46,639 nucleotides of DNA from AG25 sp035604455 (GTDB lineage: Bacteria; Gemmatimonadota; Gemmatimonadetes; Gemmatimonadales; GWC2-71-9), in contig DATNIM010000029.1 in the NCBI GenBank assembly GCA_035604455.1, forward strand, positions 1 to 46,639, written 5' to 3'. Below, in pieces: positions 1 through 8,220 of the stretch. A model generated the notes under the pieces. That model worked only from the letters and a program-made list of their open reading frames with translations. It made no database searches and had not been told where the DNA came from. Numbering within the stretch: position 1 is the first letter of the stretch; each line of letters begins with the position of its first letter. The translations under genes were made by a program, and so were the position numbers.

Positions 1-926
1 GCCGCGACGGCGATCGGGTCGGGCACGTTCAGGTCCTTGTAGGACATCACCCCGGTCGCGATCCCGGCGACCAGGATGTAGAGCACCGTGCAGACAAGCA
101 GCGAGCCAAGGATCCCGATCGGCATGTCGCGCTGGGGGTTCTTGGCTTCCTGGGCCGCCGTGCTGACGGCGTCAAAACCGATGTAGGCGAAGAAGACGAT
201 CCCTCCCCCCGCCACGACGCCCGACCACCCGAAGTTCGCGCGGTCCCCCGTATTGGGCGGGATGAACGGATGCCAGTTCGCGGGCTGGATCGCATGAGCC
301 GCGGCGACGATGAAGAGGAGCACGACTGCGACCTTCACGACGACGATCACGTTGTTGAAGTTCGCCGACTCGCTGATCCCCACGACGAGCAGCGTCGTGA
401 CAATCGCGATGATCAGGACGGCTGGAAGATTGAAAATGGCGCTCGCGGTCGACCCGTCCGCGCACTGGACGAGCGTACCGCGCGCGGCGGCCAGGGCGCA
501 CGGCACGTTGATCCCGATGTCGCGCAGGAACGAGACCACGTAGCCCGACCAGCCGATCGCCACCGTCACGGCCCCAAGAGCGTACTCGAGGATCAGGTCC
601 CATCCGATGATCCACGCGACGAGCTCCCCGAGGGTCGCGTACCCGTAGGTATAGGCGCTGCCGGCCATCGGGACGAGCGAGGCGAACTCCGAGTAGCACA
701 GCGCGGCGAAGATCGACGCGACGCCGGCGAGGACAAAGGAGAGGACGACCGCCGGTCCGGCGTTGACGGCCGCCACGGTCCCCGTGAGCACGAAGATTCC
801 GGTGCCGATGATCGCCCCGATCCCGAGGAGGGTGAGGTGCCACGCGCCCAGAGCGCGCCGGAGGCTGTGGTCGGTCTCCGCCTCGGCCTGCAGGGCGGTC
901 ACGCTCTTGCGGCGAAAGAGGTTCAT
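1..926 (-). CDS. APC-family amino-acid permease (3' end cut by window)
   Basis: Secondary amino-acid transporter of the inner membrane, probably of the cationic amino-acid transporter (YfnA/CAT) branch. I translated it directly from the minus strand; 308 codons are present and the frame runs off the left edge, so the C-terminal part is missing. After a short hydrophilic N-terminus comes the first APC helix with the unwound substrate-binding motif GIGAIIGTGIFVLTG (about residues 35-50). Further hydrophobic segments include CYSEFASLVPMAGSAYTYGY and FFAYIGFDAVSTAAQEAKNP, both hallmarks of the family. The ATG at 924-926 is preceded by GAGGG at a workable distance, and a good promoter lies upstream (976-1004), so it is probably transcribed separately from guaB. 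The substrate cannot be fixed from sequence alone. Confidence 0.9.
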   Translation of the reverse strand, partial: MNLFRRKSVTALQAEAETDHSLRRALGAWHLTLLGIGAIIGTGIFVLTGTVAAVNAGPAVVLSFVLAGVASIFAALCYSEFASLVPMAGSAYTYGYATLGELVAWIIGWDLILEYALGAVTVAIGWSGYVVSFLRDIGINVPCALAAARGTLVQCADGSTASAIFNLPAVLIIAIVTTLLVVGISESANFNNVIVVVKVAVVLLFIVAAAHAIQPANWHPFIPPNTGDRANFGWSGVVAGGGIVFFAYIGFDAVSTAAQEAKNPQRDMPIGILGSLLVCTVLYILVAGIATGVMSYKDLNVPDPIAVA

Positions 927-930
927 GGAG

Positions 931-946
931 CCCTCGGGACTGAGGG
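931..946 (-). promoter_or_regulatory. small hairpin covering the permease ribosome-binding site
   Basis: Arms CCCTC (931-935) and GAGGG (942-946) with a 6-base loop lie just before the permease start. On the minus-strand transcript the GAGGG Shine-Dalgarno-like sequence is one arm, so the hairpin could mask it. With 5-bp arms this is weak evidence. Confidence 0.3.
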
Positions 947-975
947 AATTCGGATCTGGTGTGTGAGGCGGGGCT

Positions 976-1004
976 AGAGTAGGCCGACCCGACGGACCTG
1001 TCAA
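976..1004 (-). promoter_or_regulatory. sigma-70-like promoter for the amino-acid permease
   Basis: On the minus strand a perfect TTGACA (-35, 999-1004) is followed after exactly 17 bases by TACTCT (-10, 976-981). It sits in the 82-bp gap after guaB and points at the permease, giving a leader of roughly 40 bases. It is one of the two best consensus matches I found in the window. Confidence 0.65.
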
Positions 1005-1008
1005 GGCG

Positions 1009-2469
1009 CTAGATGCTGTAGTTCGGCGCCTCGCGCGTGATGACGACGTCGTGCGGGTGCGACTCGCGGAGACCCGCCGACGTGATTTGGATGAATTCGA
1101 CGTCCGTGCGGAGCTCTTGCGCGCTCGAGACCCCGCAATACCCCATGCCGCTGCGCAGCCCGCCCACGAGTTGGTAGATGACGTCCGCCGCGGGCCCCTT
1201 GTACGGCACGCGAGCCTCGATGCCCTCGGGCACGAGCTTCGTGGGCGAGACCTCGCCCTCCTGGAAATAGCGGTCGGCCGAGCCTTCTTCCATCGCGCTC
1301 AGGCTGCCCATGCCGCGGATGACCTTGAACCGCCGGCCCTCGAGCAGGAACGACTCGCCCGGGCTTTCCTCCGTCCCCGCGAGCATCGAGCCCATCATCA
1401 CGCTCGACGCCCCCGCGGCTAGCGCTTTCACGACGTCGCCCGAGAACTTGGCGCCGCCGTCGGCAATGACGGGGACGTCGCCGGCGCCGCGGACCGTGTC
1501 CACGATCGCTGTCACCTGCGGCACGCCGACACCGGTCACGACACGCGTCGTGCAGATCGACCCGGGCCCCACGCCCACTTTCACGGCGTCCACTCCGCGC
1601 TCTACGAGGGCGCGCGCGCCGGCCTCCGTCGCCACGTTGCCGCCGACCAGTTGCGCGTCAGGCAACGCGTCGCGCAGGCAGGCGACCGTGTCCAGCACAC
1701 CGGCTGAGTGTCCGTGAGCCGAATCGACGACGATCACGTCGCACCCGGCCTCGAGGAGCGCGCGGGCCCGGGGTAAGGCGTCGCGGAAGTTGCCGCTCAC
1801 GGCCGCCGCGACGCGCAGCCGGCCGTGCTGGTCCTTGTTGGCGTTCGGGTACTGGCGGCGCTTGAAGATGTCCTTCACCGTGATCAGACCTTTCAGAATG
1901 CCCCGTTCATCGACCACCGGGAGCTTCTCGATCCGGTGACGGCCGAGGATGCGCTCCGCCTCCTCCAGCGTCGTCCCGACGGGCGCCGTGATCAGCGGCT
2001 CCTTCGTCATGGCCTCGCGAATCGGCCGGTCGAGCTCGCGCTCGAACTGAAGGTCCCGGTTTGTGATGATGCCGATCAGCTTTCCCGCGGCGTCCACGAT
2101 CGGGACGCCGGAAATCCGGAAGCGCGCCATGAGCTGCTGCGCGTCGCGAAGCGGACGTTCGGGACCGAGCGTGATCGGGTTCAGAATCATCCCCGACTCA
2201 CTCCGCTTGACGCGGTCGACCTCGGCGACCTGCCGGTCGATGGGCAGATTCTTGTGGATCACGCCGATGCCGCCCTCGCGCGCCATGGCCATCGCCATGT
2301 CGGACTCCGTCACGGTGTCCATCGCGGCGGAGACGATGGGAATGTTCAGCGTAATGGCGCGGGTGAAGCGACTGCGGACATCGACGTCGCGGGGGTGCAC
2401 GCTCGACGCCCGCGGAACAAGGAGGATGTCGTCGAAAGTGAGCGCGACGGTCGGCCGGAAGGTCCCCAT
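1009..2469 (-). CDS. guaB: IMP dehydrogenase
   Basis: Cytosolic NAD-dependent oxidation of IMP to XMP, the committed step of GMP synthesis. It has 486 residues, normal for bacterial enzymes. The N-terminal TFDDILLVP motif is followed by the (beta/alpha)8 barrel, interrupted by a pair of CBS domains at about residues 95-205. The catalytic loop GVGPGSICTTRVVTGVGVPQ carries the active-site Cys near residue 306, and the flap motif RGMGSLSAMEEGS is near residue 390. The ATG at 2469 fits the family N-terminus. It lies 8 bp after the 107-residue gene at 2478-2801 and is probably cotranscribed with it and the SH3 protein. Confidence 0.98.
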   Translation of the reverse strand: MGTFRPTVALTFDDILLVPRASSVHPRDVDVRSRFTRAITLNIPIVSAAMDTVTESDMAMAMAREGGIGVIHKNLPIDRQVAEVDRVKRSESGMILNPITLGPERPLRDAQQLMARFRISGVPIVDAAGKLIGIITNRDLQFERELDRPIREAMTKEPLITAPVGTTLEEAERILGRHRIEKLPVVDERGILKGLITVKDIFKRRQYPNANKDQHGRLRVAAAVSGNFRDALPRARALLEAGCDVIVVDSAHGHSAGVLDTVACLRDALPDAQLVGGNVATEAGARALVERGVDAVKVGVGPGSICTTRVVTGVGVPQVTAIVDTVRGAGDVPVIADGGAKFSGDVVKALAAGASSVMMGSMLAGTEESPGESFLLEGRRFKVIRGMGSLSAMEEGSADRYFQEGEVSPTKLVPEGIEARVPYKGPAADVIYQLVGGLRSGMGYCGVSSAQELRTDVEFIQITSAGLRESHPHDVVITREAPNYSI

Positions 2470-2477
2470 GGCGAAAG

Positions 2478-2801
2478 TTACGCCGGAGGCTTGGGTTCCT
2501 CAACGGGCGGCTTCTTGGACACTTCATCTACCGCCGCCTTGCCCGCGGCGGCCACGCGCCCAAGGAACCGACTGGCTTTCGCGACCGCGTCCATCGTCGG
2601 TGTAATCATGGCGACCGGGACGCGCCCCGCGCGGAGCGTGTCTTCGAGGGTTTCCGCGACTCGCTGGAGGGCCGGCACGCTCGTCAGCCGTTCGGCGTAT
2701 TTCGACTCGAGGAACTCGATGTAGTCGAGCACCTGGTACGCCTTGTCGTCCGGGAGTGCCGCAAGCTTGCGACGGAGACGTTCCTGGAGGATTTCGTTCA
2801 T
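2478..2801 (-). CDS. small conserved protein, function unknown
   Basis: A 107-residue soluble protein that I cannot assign to a function. The N-terminal half is predicted helical and contains LPDDKAYQVLDYIEFLESKY, resembling the short DUF2281-type segment found in small bacterial proteins. The middle is Ala-rich and the tail is Pro/Lys-rich (PPVEEPKPPA). The ATG overlaps the TGA of the upstream SH3 gene by 4 bases (ATGA) and guaB follows after 8 bp, so the three genes form one operon. The tight linkage to guaB suggests a housekeeping role, but that is inference. Confidence 0.7.
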   Translation of the reverse strand: MNEILQERLRRKLAALPDDKAYQVLDYIEFLESKYAERLTSVPALQRVAETLEDTLRAGRVPVAMITPTMDAVAKASRFLGRVAAAGKAAVDEVSKKPPVEEPKPPA

Positions 2802-3841
2802 GGCTGGGACTGCACCTCGACAGAGAGGAGGTCGACGACCGGGTTGCCGAGGTAGCGTGCGCGCCCGGCACGCACTCGGGCGATGACGCGAATCACGGCG
2901 AGCGGCGGCAGCGCCGCGACGAGCGACCGACTCGCGTCCGGCACGACGACGTAGACGAACCCGCGCTCGGGCAACGGACCTCGCGCGAGAAGGTACGTTG
3001 CGCCGGTGGGCATCTCGGGGCGGAGCTCATCCGCCTGTTCGATCGCAAGAAACTGGAGGGTCCAGCGCACTTGCTGCCCCACGTAGCGATCGGGGTCCGC
3101 CCGAAGTTCGGCCGCGCTCACTCCCTCGAGGACCCCGGGGGGCGTCGACTCGAGATCCTCGGTCTTGATCCAGCCCTCGACCGCCACCCGGCTCCACTCC
3201 CCCGCGCGACCGAGCACCCGCAGCGGTGCCCCCTGCGCGATCACGCCCGACTCAGGGCCCTCGGGAGCCCGGTACAGCGCCGAGCGGTGGGCTAAGCGCG
3301 CCGGACCGGAATCGCGAACGGCCGAGTCGGCCGGCGCTGGCGCTGGCGCTGGCTGTGCCTGAGTCTGCGAGTCGGGGGCCGCTGTGCCCGCGCTCGCGAC
3401 CGTCGCGAGCGGGGTCAGGACCGCACTCGTCATCCAGCCGGTGCGCGACACGTGCACCCAGTGCCGGTCGTCGCCGATCTTTGTGAGGCGAAATCCGACG
3501 GGGAGCTTGGCGACGAGGGCCCCTGCGGGCGTCGCGCGGAGGTTTTCCTCTGGTGCCCGGGTGACCGCGAGGTCGAACCCGGGGCGCGAGGCCGACCCCA
3601 CGGACCCCTGAAAGATCCAGCCGTCGATCGTCACCGCCTGCCACGCGCTATCGCTCGCCCCGCCGCTCACGACCGCGCCCTGAAGTACTCGTGCGACTCG
3701 CCTCTTCCCGGCCTCGAGGTACAGCCACCCGTCGCTGGTGACTCGGTAGCGAACCTGAGCGTGCAGGGAGCCAACGACGAGCGGAGTGGCGGCGAAGCAA
3801 GCGGCAACTGGTAGGGCGCGGAGGGCGCGGCTAAATTGCAT
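2798..3841 (-). CDS. exported SH3-like domain protein
   Basis: Predicted periplasmic or envelope protein of 347 residues from the ATG at 3841. I prefer this over a start 17 codons earlier because it gives a clean signal peptide (about residues 1-29) ending SLHAQ. Two SH3-like repeats are visible: one at about residues 30-150 (GWLYLEAGK, DGWIFQG, WVHVSRTGWM) and another after a Pro/Ala linker at about 185-230 (LYRAPEGPESGVIAQGAPLR, WSRVAVEGWIKTEDL). A C-terminal domain of about 110 residues looks beta-rich and may be OB-like. SH3b domains usually bind peptidoglycan or peptides. Its start lies only 10 bp from the divergent gpmI start, and it heads the guaB operon. Confidence 0.75.
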   Translation of the reverse strand: MQFSRALRALPVAACFAATPLVVGSLHAQVRYRVTSDGWLYLEAGKRRVARVLQGAVVSGGASDSAWQAVTIDGWIFQGSVGSASRPGFDLAVTRAPEENLRATPAGALVAKLPVGFRLTKIGDDRHWVHVSRTGWMTSAVLTPLATVASAGTAAPDSQTQAQPAPAPAPADSAVRDSGPARLAHRSALYRAPEGPESGVIAQGAPLRVLGRAGEWSRVAVEGWIKTEDLESTPPGVLEGVSAAELRADPDRYVGQQVRWTLQFLAIEQADELRPEMPTGATYLLARGPLPERGFVYVVVPDASRSLVAALPPLAVIRVIARVRAGRARYLGNPVVDLLSVEVQSQP

Positions 3842-3851
3842 CCCGTTCAAT

Positions 3852-5387
3852 ATGGCGAAGCAACGTGGGCCACGCACCCCAGTCGTCCTCATCGTCCTCG
3901 ACGGCTGGGGCTATCGCCCTGGGCGCGAAGGCAACGCCATTGAACTCGGGCACACGCCCACGTGGCACCGGCTGTGGGAGCGTTCGCCCCGCACCCTCCT
4001 TGCCGCGTCCGGCCTCCGCGTCGGCCTCCCCGAAGGCCTCATCGGCAACAGCGAAGTCGGCCATTTGAACCTCGGGGCGGGACGCGTGGTCGCCCAGGAC
4101 ATCGTCCGGATCTCGCAGGCGATCGACTCCGGCACGTTCTTCGAGCTTCCGGCGCTCGTCGATCTCTGCCGGCGCGTCGCACGCCGTGGCGGCACGCTGC
4201 ACCTCCTCGACCTCATCGGTACGGGCGGCGTCCACTCCATCAATACCCATCTCACGGCCGCGCTCGAACTCGGGAAGCGCTTCGAACTGCCCATGGCCGT
4301 GCATGCGTGGCTCGACGGTCGAGACACCCCGCCACAATCGGGACTCGGGTTCATGGAGGAACTGGTCGAGTCCCTGCCACGCTACGGTCGCGCCGTCGTC
4401 GCGACGGTCGTCGGGCGGTACTACGCGATGGACCGGGATCGGCGCTGGGAGCGAACACGGATCGCCTACGAGGCGATGGTGCACGGCGCGGGCCAAGCGA
4501 TCGGCGATCCGCTCGACGCCGTACGGCGAGCCTACGCGGCGGGCGAGACGGACGAGTTCGTCAAAGCCTGGGTGGTGGCGGGGACCCCGCAGCTCCGCTC
4601 GGGTGATGGCGTCTTCTGCCTCAACTTCCGCGCCGACCGCATGCGCCAGATCGTCCGCGCGCTCGCCATTCCAGGGTTCGACGGGTTCCCGGTCGGGCAG
4701 CGGCCCGAGCTCGATGTCGTCACGATGACGCAGTATGACGTTACCTTCCCGTTCCCCGCGGTCTTCGCGCCGGTCACCCTGGATCGAATCGTCGCAGAGG
4801 TCGTGTCGGCGAATGAGATGACCATGCTTCGTACGGCCGAGACCGAGAAGTACGCCCACGTGACGTACTTCTTCAACGGCGGGGTGGAGGCGCCCTACCC
4901 GGGGGAAGAACGGCTGCTCGTGCCTTCTCCACACGTGGCGACCTACGACCTGATGCCAGAAATGAGCGCCGCGGGCGTGACCGATGTGCTCTGCAAAGCC
5001 ATGGAGGCGCGGCAGCACGACTTCATCCTCTGCAACTACGCCAACGGAGACATGGTGGGCCACTCCGGTGTACTACGTGCGACGATCCAGGCGGTCGAGG
5101 CCGTGGATCAGTGTCTGGCCCGAGTGGTCCGCAGCGCAGAGCGCAGCGGCGCGCAGCTCGTTCTTACGGCCGACCACGGCAACTGCGAGCTCATGATCGA
5201 TCCCGTGACAGGCGGGCCGCACACGGCGCACACGACGAACCCCGTCCCGTTCCTTATTGCGGGCGCGGAGCCAAGTCCCCTGCGCCCCGGCGGGGCGCTT
5301 TGCGATGTGGGACCCACAGTCCTCGGGCTGCTCGACCTCGAGCGGCCCCCTGAAATGACCGGGCGAGATCTACGAGAGGCGGATTGA
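3852..5387 (+). CDS. gpmI: 2,3-bisphosphoglycerate-independent phosphoglycerate mutase
   Basis: Manganese-dependent interconversion of 3- and 2-phosphoglycerate in glycolysis, in the cytosol. It has 511 residues from the ATG at 3852; an upstream in-frame start at 3786 would add 22 residues antisense to the SH3 gene and is not supported. Motifs in order: metal-binding LIVLDGWG (Asp17), catalytic Ser67 in GNSEVGH, HAWLDGRDTPP, RYYAMDRDRRWER, NFRADRMRQI, NYANGDMVGHSG and LTADHGNCE followed by HTAHTTNPVPF. All belong to the alkaline-phosphatase superfamily iPGM core. It heads a long plus-strand gene string; the next gene starts at its stop codon (TGATG). Confidence 0.97.
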   Translation: MAKQRGPRTPVVLIVLDGWGYRPGREGNAIELGHTPTWHRLWERSPRTLLAASGLRVGLPEGLIGNSEVGHLNLGAGRVVAQDIVRISQAIDSGTFFELPALVDLCRRVARRGGTLHLLDLIGTGGVHSINTHLTAALELGKRFELPMAVHAWLDGRDTPPQSGLGFMEELVESLPRYGRAVVATVVGRYYAMDRDRRWERTRIAYEAMVHGAGQAIGDPLDAVRRAYAAGETDEFVKAWVVAGTPQLRSGDGVFCLNFRADRMRQIVRALAIPGFDGFPVGQRPELDVVTMTQYDVTFPFPAVFAPVTLDRIVAEVVSANEMTMLRTAETEKYAHVTYFFNGGVEAPYPGEERLLVPSPHVATYDLMPEMSAAGVTDVLCKAMEARQHDFILCNYANGDMVGHSGVLRATIQAVEAVDQCLARVVRSAERSGAQLVLTADHGNCELMIDPVTGGPHTAHTTNPVPFLIAGAEPSPLRPGGALCDVGPTVLGLLDLERPPEMTGRDLREAD

Positions 5388-6109
5388 TGGTACGACTGGC
5401 AGGCAAGCCGTCACGCGTCCTGCGACTGCTCGCGGCGACGCTCGCGAGCTTCGGCCTCGCGGCCGCGCCCGGGCTATCGGCCCAAGTGGGCCATCCGCCG
5501 AACGCCTCGCCGTATCGAGACGCACCCGACGGGACGACGCTCGTGATCGGCGCGGGGTATCTCGGCGGCGGTCGCGGCTCGCTGGGCGTCGGGCCGTCGA
5601 ACGGCGGGCTCGTGACCCTGCGGCTCGAGCACCCCTTGGGCAACGTGTTCGGCGCGACCCTCACGCTCGGCGACGCGCACACGACCCGCTTCTTGATCGA
5701 CCCCACGCAGGACTCGATTAGTCGCAACGGCGGCCTCATCGGCAACGCGGTGTTCATGGCGGACCTCGGGGCCACGATGCGCCTCACCGGGGGCAAGAGC
5801 TGGCATGGCCTCGTGCCCACGATCGGCGGTTCAATCGGGGTCGCCGTCGGCAATCACATCAGCCAGGACACAAGCCAGTACGCCTTCAATACCAAGGTCA
5901 TCTTCGGACCCGAAGCCACGCTCCGATGGTATGTCTCGCACGACGTCTCGATACGCGCGAATTTCCGGGTCGAGTGGTGGCGTCTTTCCTACCCCCTGCA
6001 GTTTCAGACCCCGGCGCCCGACGGTAGTCGCGTGCTGGGCGTGAATGCGTCGACCACCGAATGGACGCAGCACCCCTGCTTGACGCTCGGCGTCGGATGG
6101 ATTTTCTAG
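5387..6109 (+). CDS. outer-membrane beta-barrel-like protein
   Basis: Predicted outer-membrane protein of 240 residues. The ATG at 5387 shares its A with the gpmI stop codon; a TTG one codon earlier is possible. A signal peptide (about residues 1-33) ends in GLSAQ. The rest is built of alternating amphipathic strands (TTLVIGAGYLGGG, GGLVTLRLEHPL, GLVPTIGGSIGVAVGN, VSIRANFRVEWWRL) and closes with the strand TLGVGWIF, whose terminal Phe is the usual barrel-assembly signal. There is no specific family match. Its end overlaps the start of the ABC permease by 13 bases, so it is translated in the same operon; a link to oxyanion uptake is only a guess. Confidence 0.75.
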   Translation: MVRLAGKPSRVLRLLAATLASFGLAAAPGLSAQVGHPPNASPYRDAPDGTTLVIGAGYLGGGRGSLGVGPSNGGLVTLRLEHPLGNVFGATLTLGDAHTTRFLIDPTQDSISRNGGLIGNAVFMADLGATMRLTGGKSWHGLVPTIGGSIGVAVGNHISQDTSQYAFNTKVIFGPEATLRWYVSHDVSIRANFRVEWWRLSYPLQFQTPAPDGSRVLGVNASTTEWTQHPCLTLGVGWIF

Positions 6110-6795
6110 CGGAGGGGCTGCGTCGAGCGGTCTCGCTCCTCCTCTCGGGCGATGCCGAGGTGTACGGGACCGCGCTGCGGACCGTGAAGATTGCGACCTG
6201 CGCGACGGTGATCGCCTGTGCGTTCGGCATCCCGCTCGGGTTCGTGCTCGCGACGCGTCGCTTCTGGGGGCGCCGCGCGGCCCTCACTGTGATCAATACG
6301 GCGCTCGCCTTCCCCACCGTGGTCGTAGGCCTCTTCCTATACGCGCTCTTCTCGCGTCGCGGCCCGCTCGGCGGGCTCGGGCTCCTCTACACCTGGAAGG
6401 CCATCGTCGTGGGCGACGTGCTGCTCACCTTCCCGGTCGCCGCGGCGCTCTCAGCGGCCGCGGTGCAGGGCGTGGATCCGCGGGTGCGGCGCACCGCGGA
6501 GACCTTGGGCGCGGGGCGCTGGCGAACGGCGTGGACCGTCGCGCGCGAAGCGCGCTTCGCGCTGGCCGCGGTGCTGACCGCCGCGTTCGGACAGGCCGCG
6601 GCGGAGTTTGGGGCCGCGATGATCGTCGGCGGCAACATCCGGGGAGTCACACGCACGCTGACAACCGCGGTGGCGCTCTACACGGCCCAGGGCGAGTTCG
6701 ACCTCGCGCTTGCCCTCGGGGTCCTGCTCGTCGTACTGGCCCTCGTCGTCAATGTGGGGCTCCAGGTGCTCCAGGGACGGGGCGGCCGTGCTTGA
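6097..6795 (+). CDS. tupB: tungstate/molybdate-type ABC transporter permease
   Basis: Inner-membrane permease of an oxyanion ABC importer, 232 residues from the ATG at 6097. That start gives a 13-base overlap with the barrel gene and the sequence MDFLAEGLRRAVSLL, typical of TupB. About five to six hydrophobic segments are visible. The cytoplasmic coupling loop holds the EAA-type motif (AAETLGAGRWRTAWTVA pattern near residues 143-160, written here as TAETLGAGRWRTAW), and the substrate-pathway segment AAAEFGAAMIVGGNIRGVTR is characteristic of the TupB/WtpB/ModB group. The ATPase gene overlaps its end by 8 bases. No periplasmic binding protein gene (tupA/modA) is adjacent. Tungstate over molybdate is inferred from overall resemblance. 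Confidence 0.82.
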   Translation: MDFLAEGLRRAVSLLLSGDAEVYGTALRTVKIATCATVIACAFGIPLGFVLATRRFWGRRAALTVINTALAFPTVVVGLFLYALFSRRGPLGGLGLLYTWKAIVVGDVLLTFPVAAALSAAAVQGVDPRVRRTAETLGAGRWRTAWTVAREARFALAAVLTAAFGQAAAEFGAAMIVGGNIRGVTRTLTTAVALYTAQGEFDLALALGVLLVVLALVVNVGLQVLQGRGGRA

Positions 6796-7774
6796 GCTCC
6801 GCGGGGTGCGCCACCGCTACGGCGACCGCGTCGTTCTCGAGCTCGACACGTTCCGGGTGGCGGCGGACGCACAGCTCGCGATCGTGGGTCCGAACGGGTC
6901 GGGGAAGAGCACCTTGCTGCGGCTGCTCGCTCTGCTCGAGCGACCGACCGAAGGCGAGGTACTCCTGGACGGGCGTCCGGCCTCGACTCGCCGGCGCGAC
7001 ATCACGCTCGTCGAGCAGCAGCCAGTGCTGTTGCCCGGCACCGTCCGCGACAACCTGGGGTATGGACTCCGCGCCCGGGGGGTGCCCCGACAGGACACCG
7101 CGCTTCGGGTCGAGCGGGTCGCCGGCCGGCTCGGTCTCACGCCGCTACTCAATCGCCGTCGCCACGAGCTGTCCGACGGCGAAGTGCAGCGGGTCGCGGT
7201 CGCCCGCGCCCTCGCCATCGACCCGGCCGTCTTGCTGCTCGACGAGCCCGCGAGCGCGGCCGACCGCGGCGCCGCGCAGGCGCTCTATCACGCCCTCGCC
7301 GAGGAACGGAGTCAGCGTCCGTTCGCCGTGTGCCTGGCATCGCACCAGCTTGAGGACGCCTATCGCTGGACAGACGACATTCGCGCGCTCGCGGACGGCC
7401 GCCTGTCCCCCGTCACGCCGGAGAACTTGTTTCGTGTGGACTTGCCAAGTGCGGCGACGGAGGGCTTGAAGCACGTATCGGTCGGCCGGGTGACGGTCGC
7501 GCTGCTCTCCGAGAAATCGGGCCCGGCCATCATCGGCATCGCGCCCTCGGACATCCTCGTGAGCCGGGAGCGCCTGCCGTCGTCCGCCCGAAATGTCCTG
7601 CCCGGGCGGATCGTGCGGCTCGCGCGTCAGCGATCGGGGGCGGTCCAGGTCACGGCCGACGTCGGCATCGAGCTCGCCGCCCTCGTCTCGCCCGAAGCCG
7701 TCGGGGAGCTTGGCCTCGTCCCGGGCGACGATACAGTGTTCACGTTCAAGGCAAGCGCGGTCCGGGTGTTCTGA
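6788..7774 (+). CDS. tupC: tungstate/molybdate-type ABC transporter ATP-binding protein
   Basis: ATPase partner of the preceding permease, 328 residues from the GTG at 6788, which overlaps the permease stop by 8 bases. Walker A is GPNGSGKST (residues 34-42), the Q-loop is VEQQPVLLPGTV, the signature is ELSDGEVQRVAVARAL, Walker B is AVLLLDEPAS and the switch His is in LASHQLED. The signature has Asp where most ABC proteins have Gly (LSGGE), a tolerated but unusual change. The last 70 or so residues form a molybdate-binding-type TOBE domain (NVLPGRIVRL through DVGIELAALVSPEA). Such a domain often lets the ATPase sense the oxyanion inside the cell. An AUG further upstream is possible but would lie inside the permease gene. 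Confidence 0.85.
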   Translation: MLELRGVRHRYGDRVVLELDTFRVAADAQLAIVGPNGSGKSTLLRLLALLERPTEGEVLLDGRPASTRRRDITLVEQQPVLLPGTVRDNLGYGLRARGVPRQDTALRVERVAGRLGLTPLLNRRRHELSDGEVQRVAVARALAIDPAVLLLDEPASAADRGAAQALYHALAEERSQRPFAVCLASHQLEDAYRWTDDIRALADGRLSPVTPENLFRVDLPSAATEGLKHVSVGRVTVALLSEKSGPAIIGIAPSDILVSRERLPSSARNVLPGRIVRLARQRSGAVQVTADVGIELAALVSPEAVGELGLVPGDDTVFTFKASAVRVF

Positions 7775-7776
7775 CC

Positions 7777-8196
7777 ATGCCGACGAGCTACCTCACGCGA
7801 GTCGTCGAGTTCACCGCGAGCCACCGAATCCGCCGGGCGGACTGGTCCGCCGAGCGGAACGCCGCCGAGTTCGGCGGGGCGGCCCACGACCACCCGCACC
7901 GATACCAATGTCGCATCACGGTGAGAGGCCCCCTCGACGCGGCCGCCGGAGGGGTAATGAGCCTCGCTACCCTCGACGCGTTGCTCGCCGACACGATCAC
8001 CACGCGTCTCGACGGGCGTCATATCAACGACGTGGTGCCCGAGTTTGGTGATGGCCGAAACCTGGCGACCGGCGAAGCTCTGGCGGTATACATGTGGGAG
8101 CAGCTCGCCCCTCGGTTACCGTCGGCCGTGAGCCTGCACGCCGTCCGCGTGCAGGAAGGCCCGTACCTTTATGCCGAGTACTTCGGCGAGCCCTGA
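7777..8196 (+). CDS. 6-pyruvoyl-tetrahydropterin synthase / QueD-like protein with altered active site
   Basis: A 139-residue member of the PTPS/QueD fold family, which normally acts on dihydroneopterin triphosphate using a bound zinc and a Cys/His/Asp triad. The zinc ligands are kept: His16 in FTASHRI and His37/His39 in AHDHPHRY. The pterin-anchoring Glu127 (VQEGP) and the ATGE segment are also kept. The catalytic Cys (four residues before the first His of HxH) is Gly33, and the His of the LDH motif is Gly80 (LDGRHIND), so normal chemistry is doubtful. It starts 2 bp after tupC and lies between an oxyanion importer and moeA, which suggests a role tied to pterin cofactors, either binding or a changed reaction. 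Annotating it simply as queD would be unsafe. Confidence 0.8.
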   Translation: MPTSYLTRVVEFTASHRIRRADWSAERNAAEFGGAAHDHPHRYQCRITVRGPLDAAAGGVMSLATLDALLADTITTRLDGRHINDVVPEFGDGRNLATGEALAVYMWEQLAPRLPSAVSLHAVRVQEGPYLYAEYFGEP

Positions 8197-8220
8197 GCGG
8201 CCGTCCTTCGGAAGGATTCC

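Noticed and set aside
3786..3851. Start codon 22 codons upstream of gpmI
   Set aside because: The extra sequence is antisense to the SH3 signal peptide and absent from phosphoglycerate mutases; ATG 3852 matches the family N-terminus.
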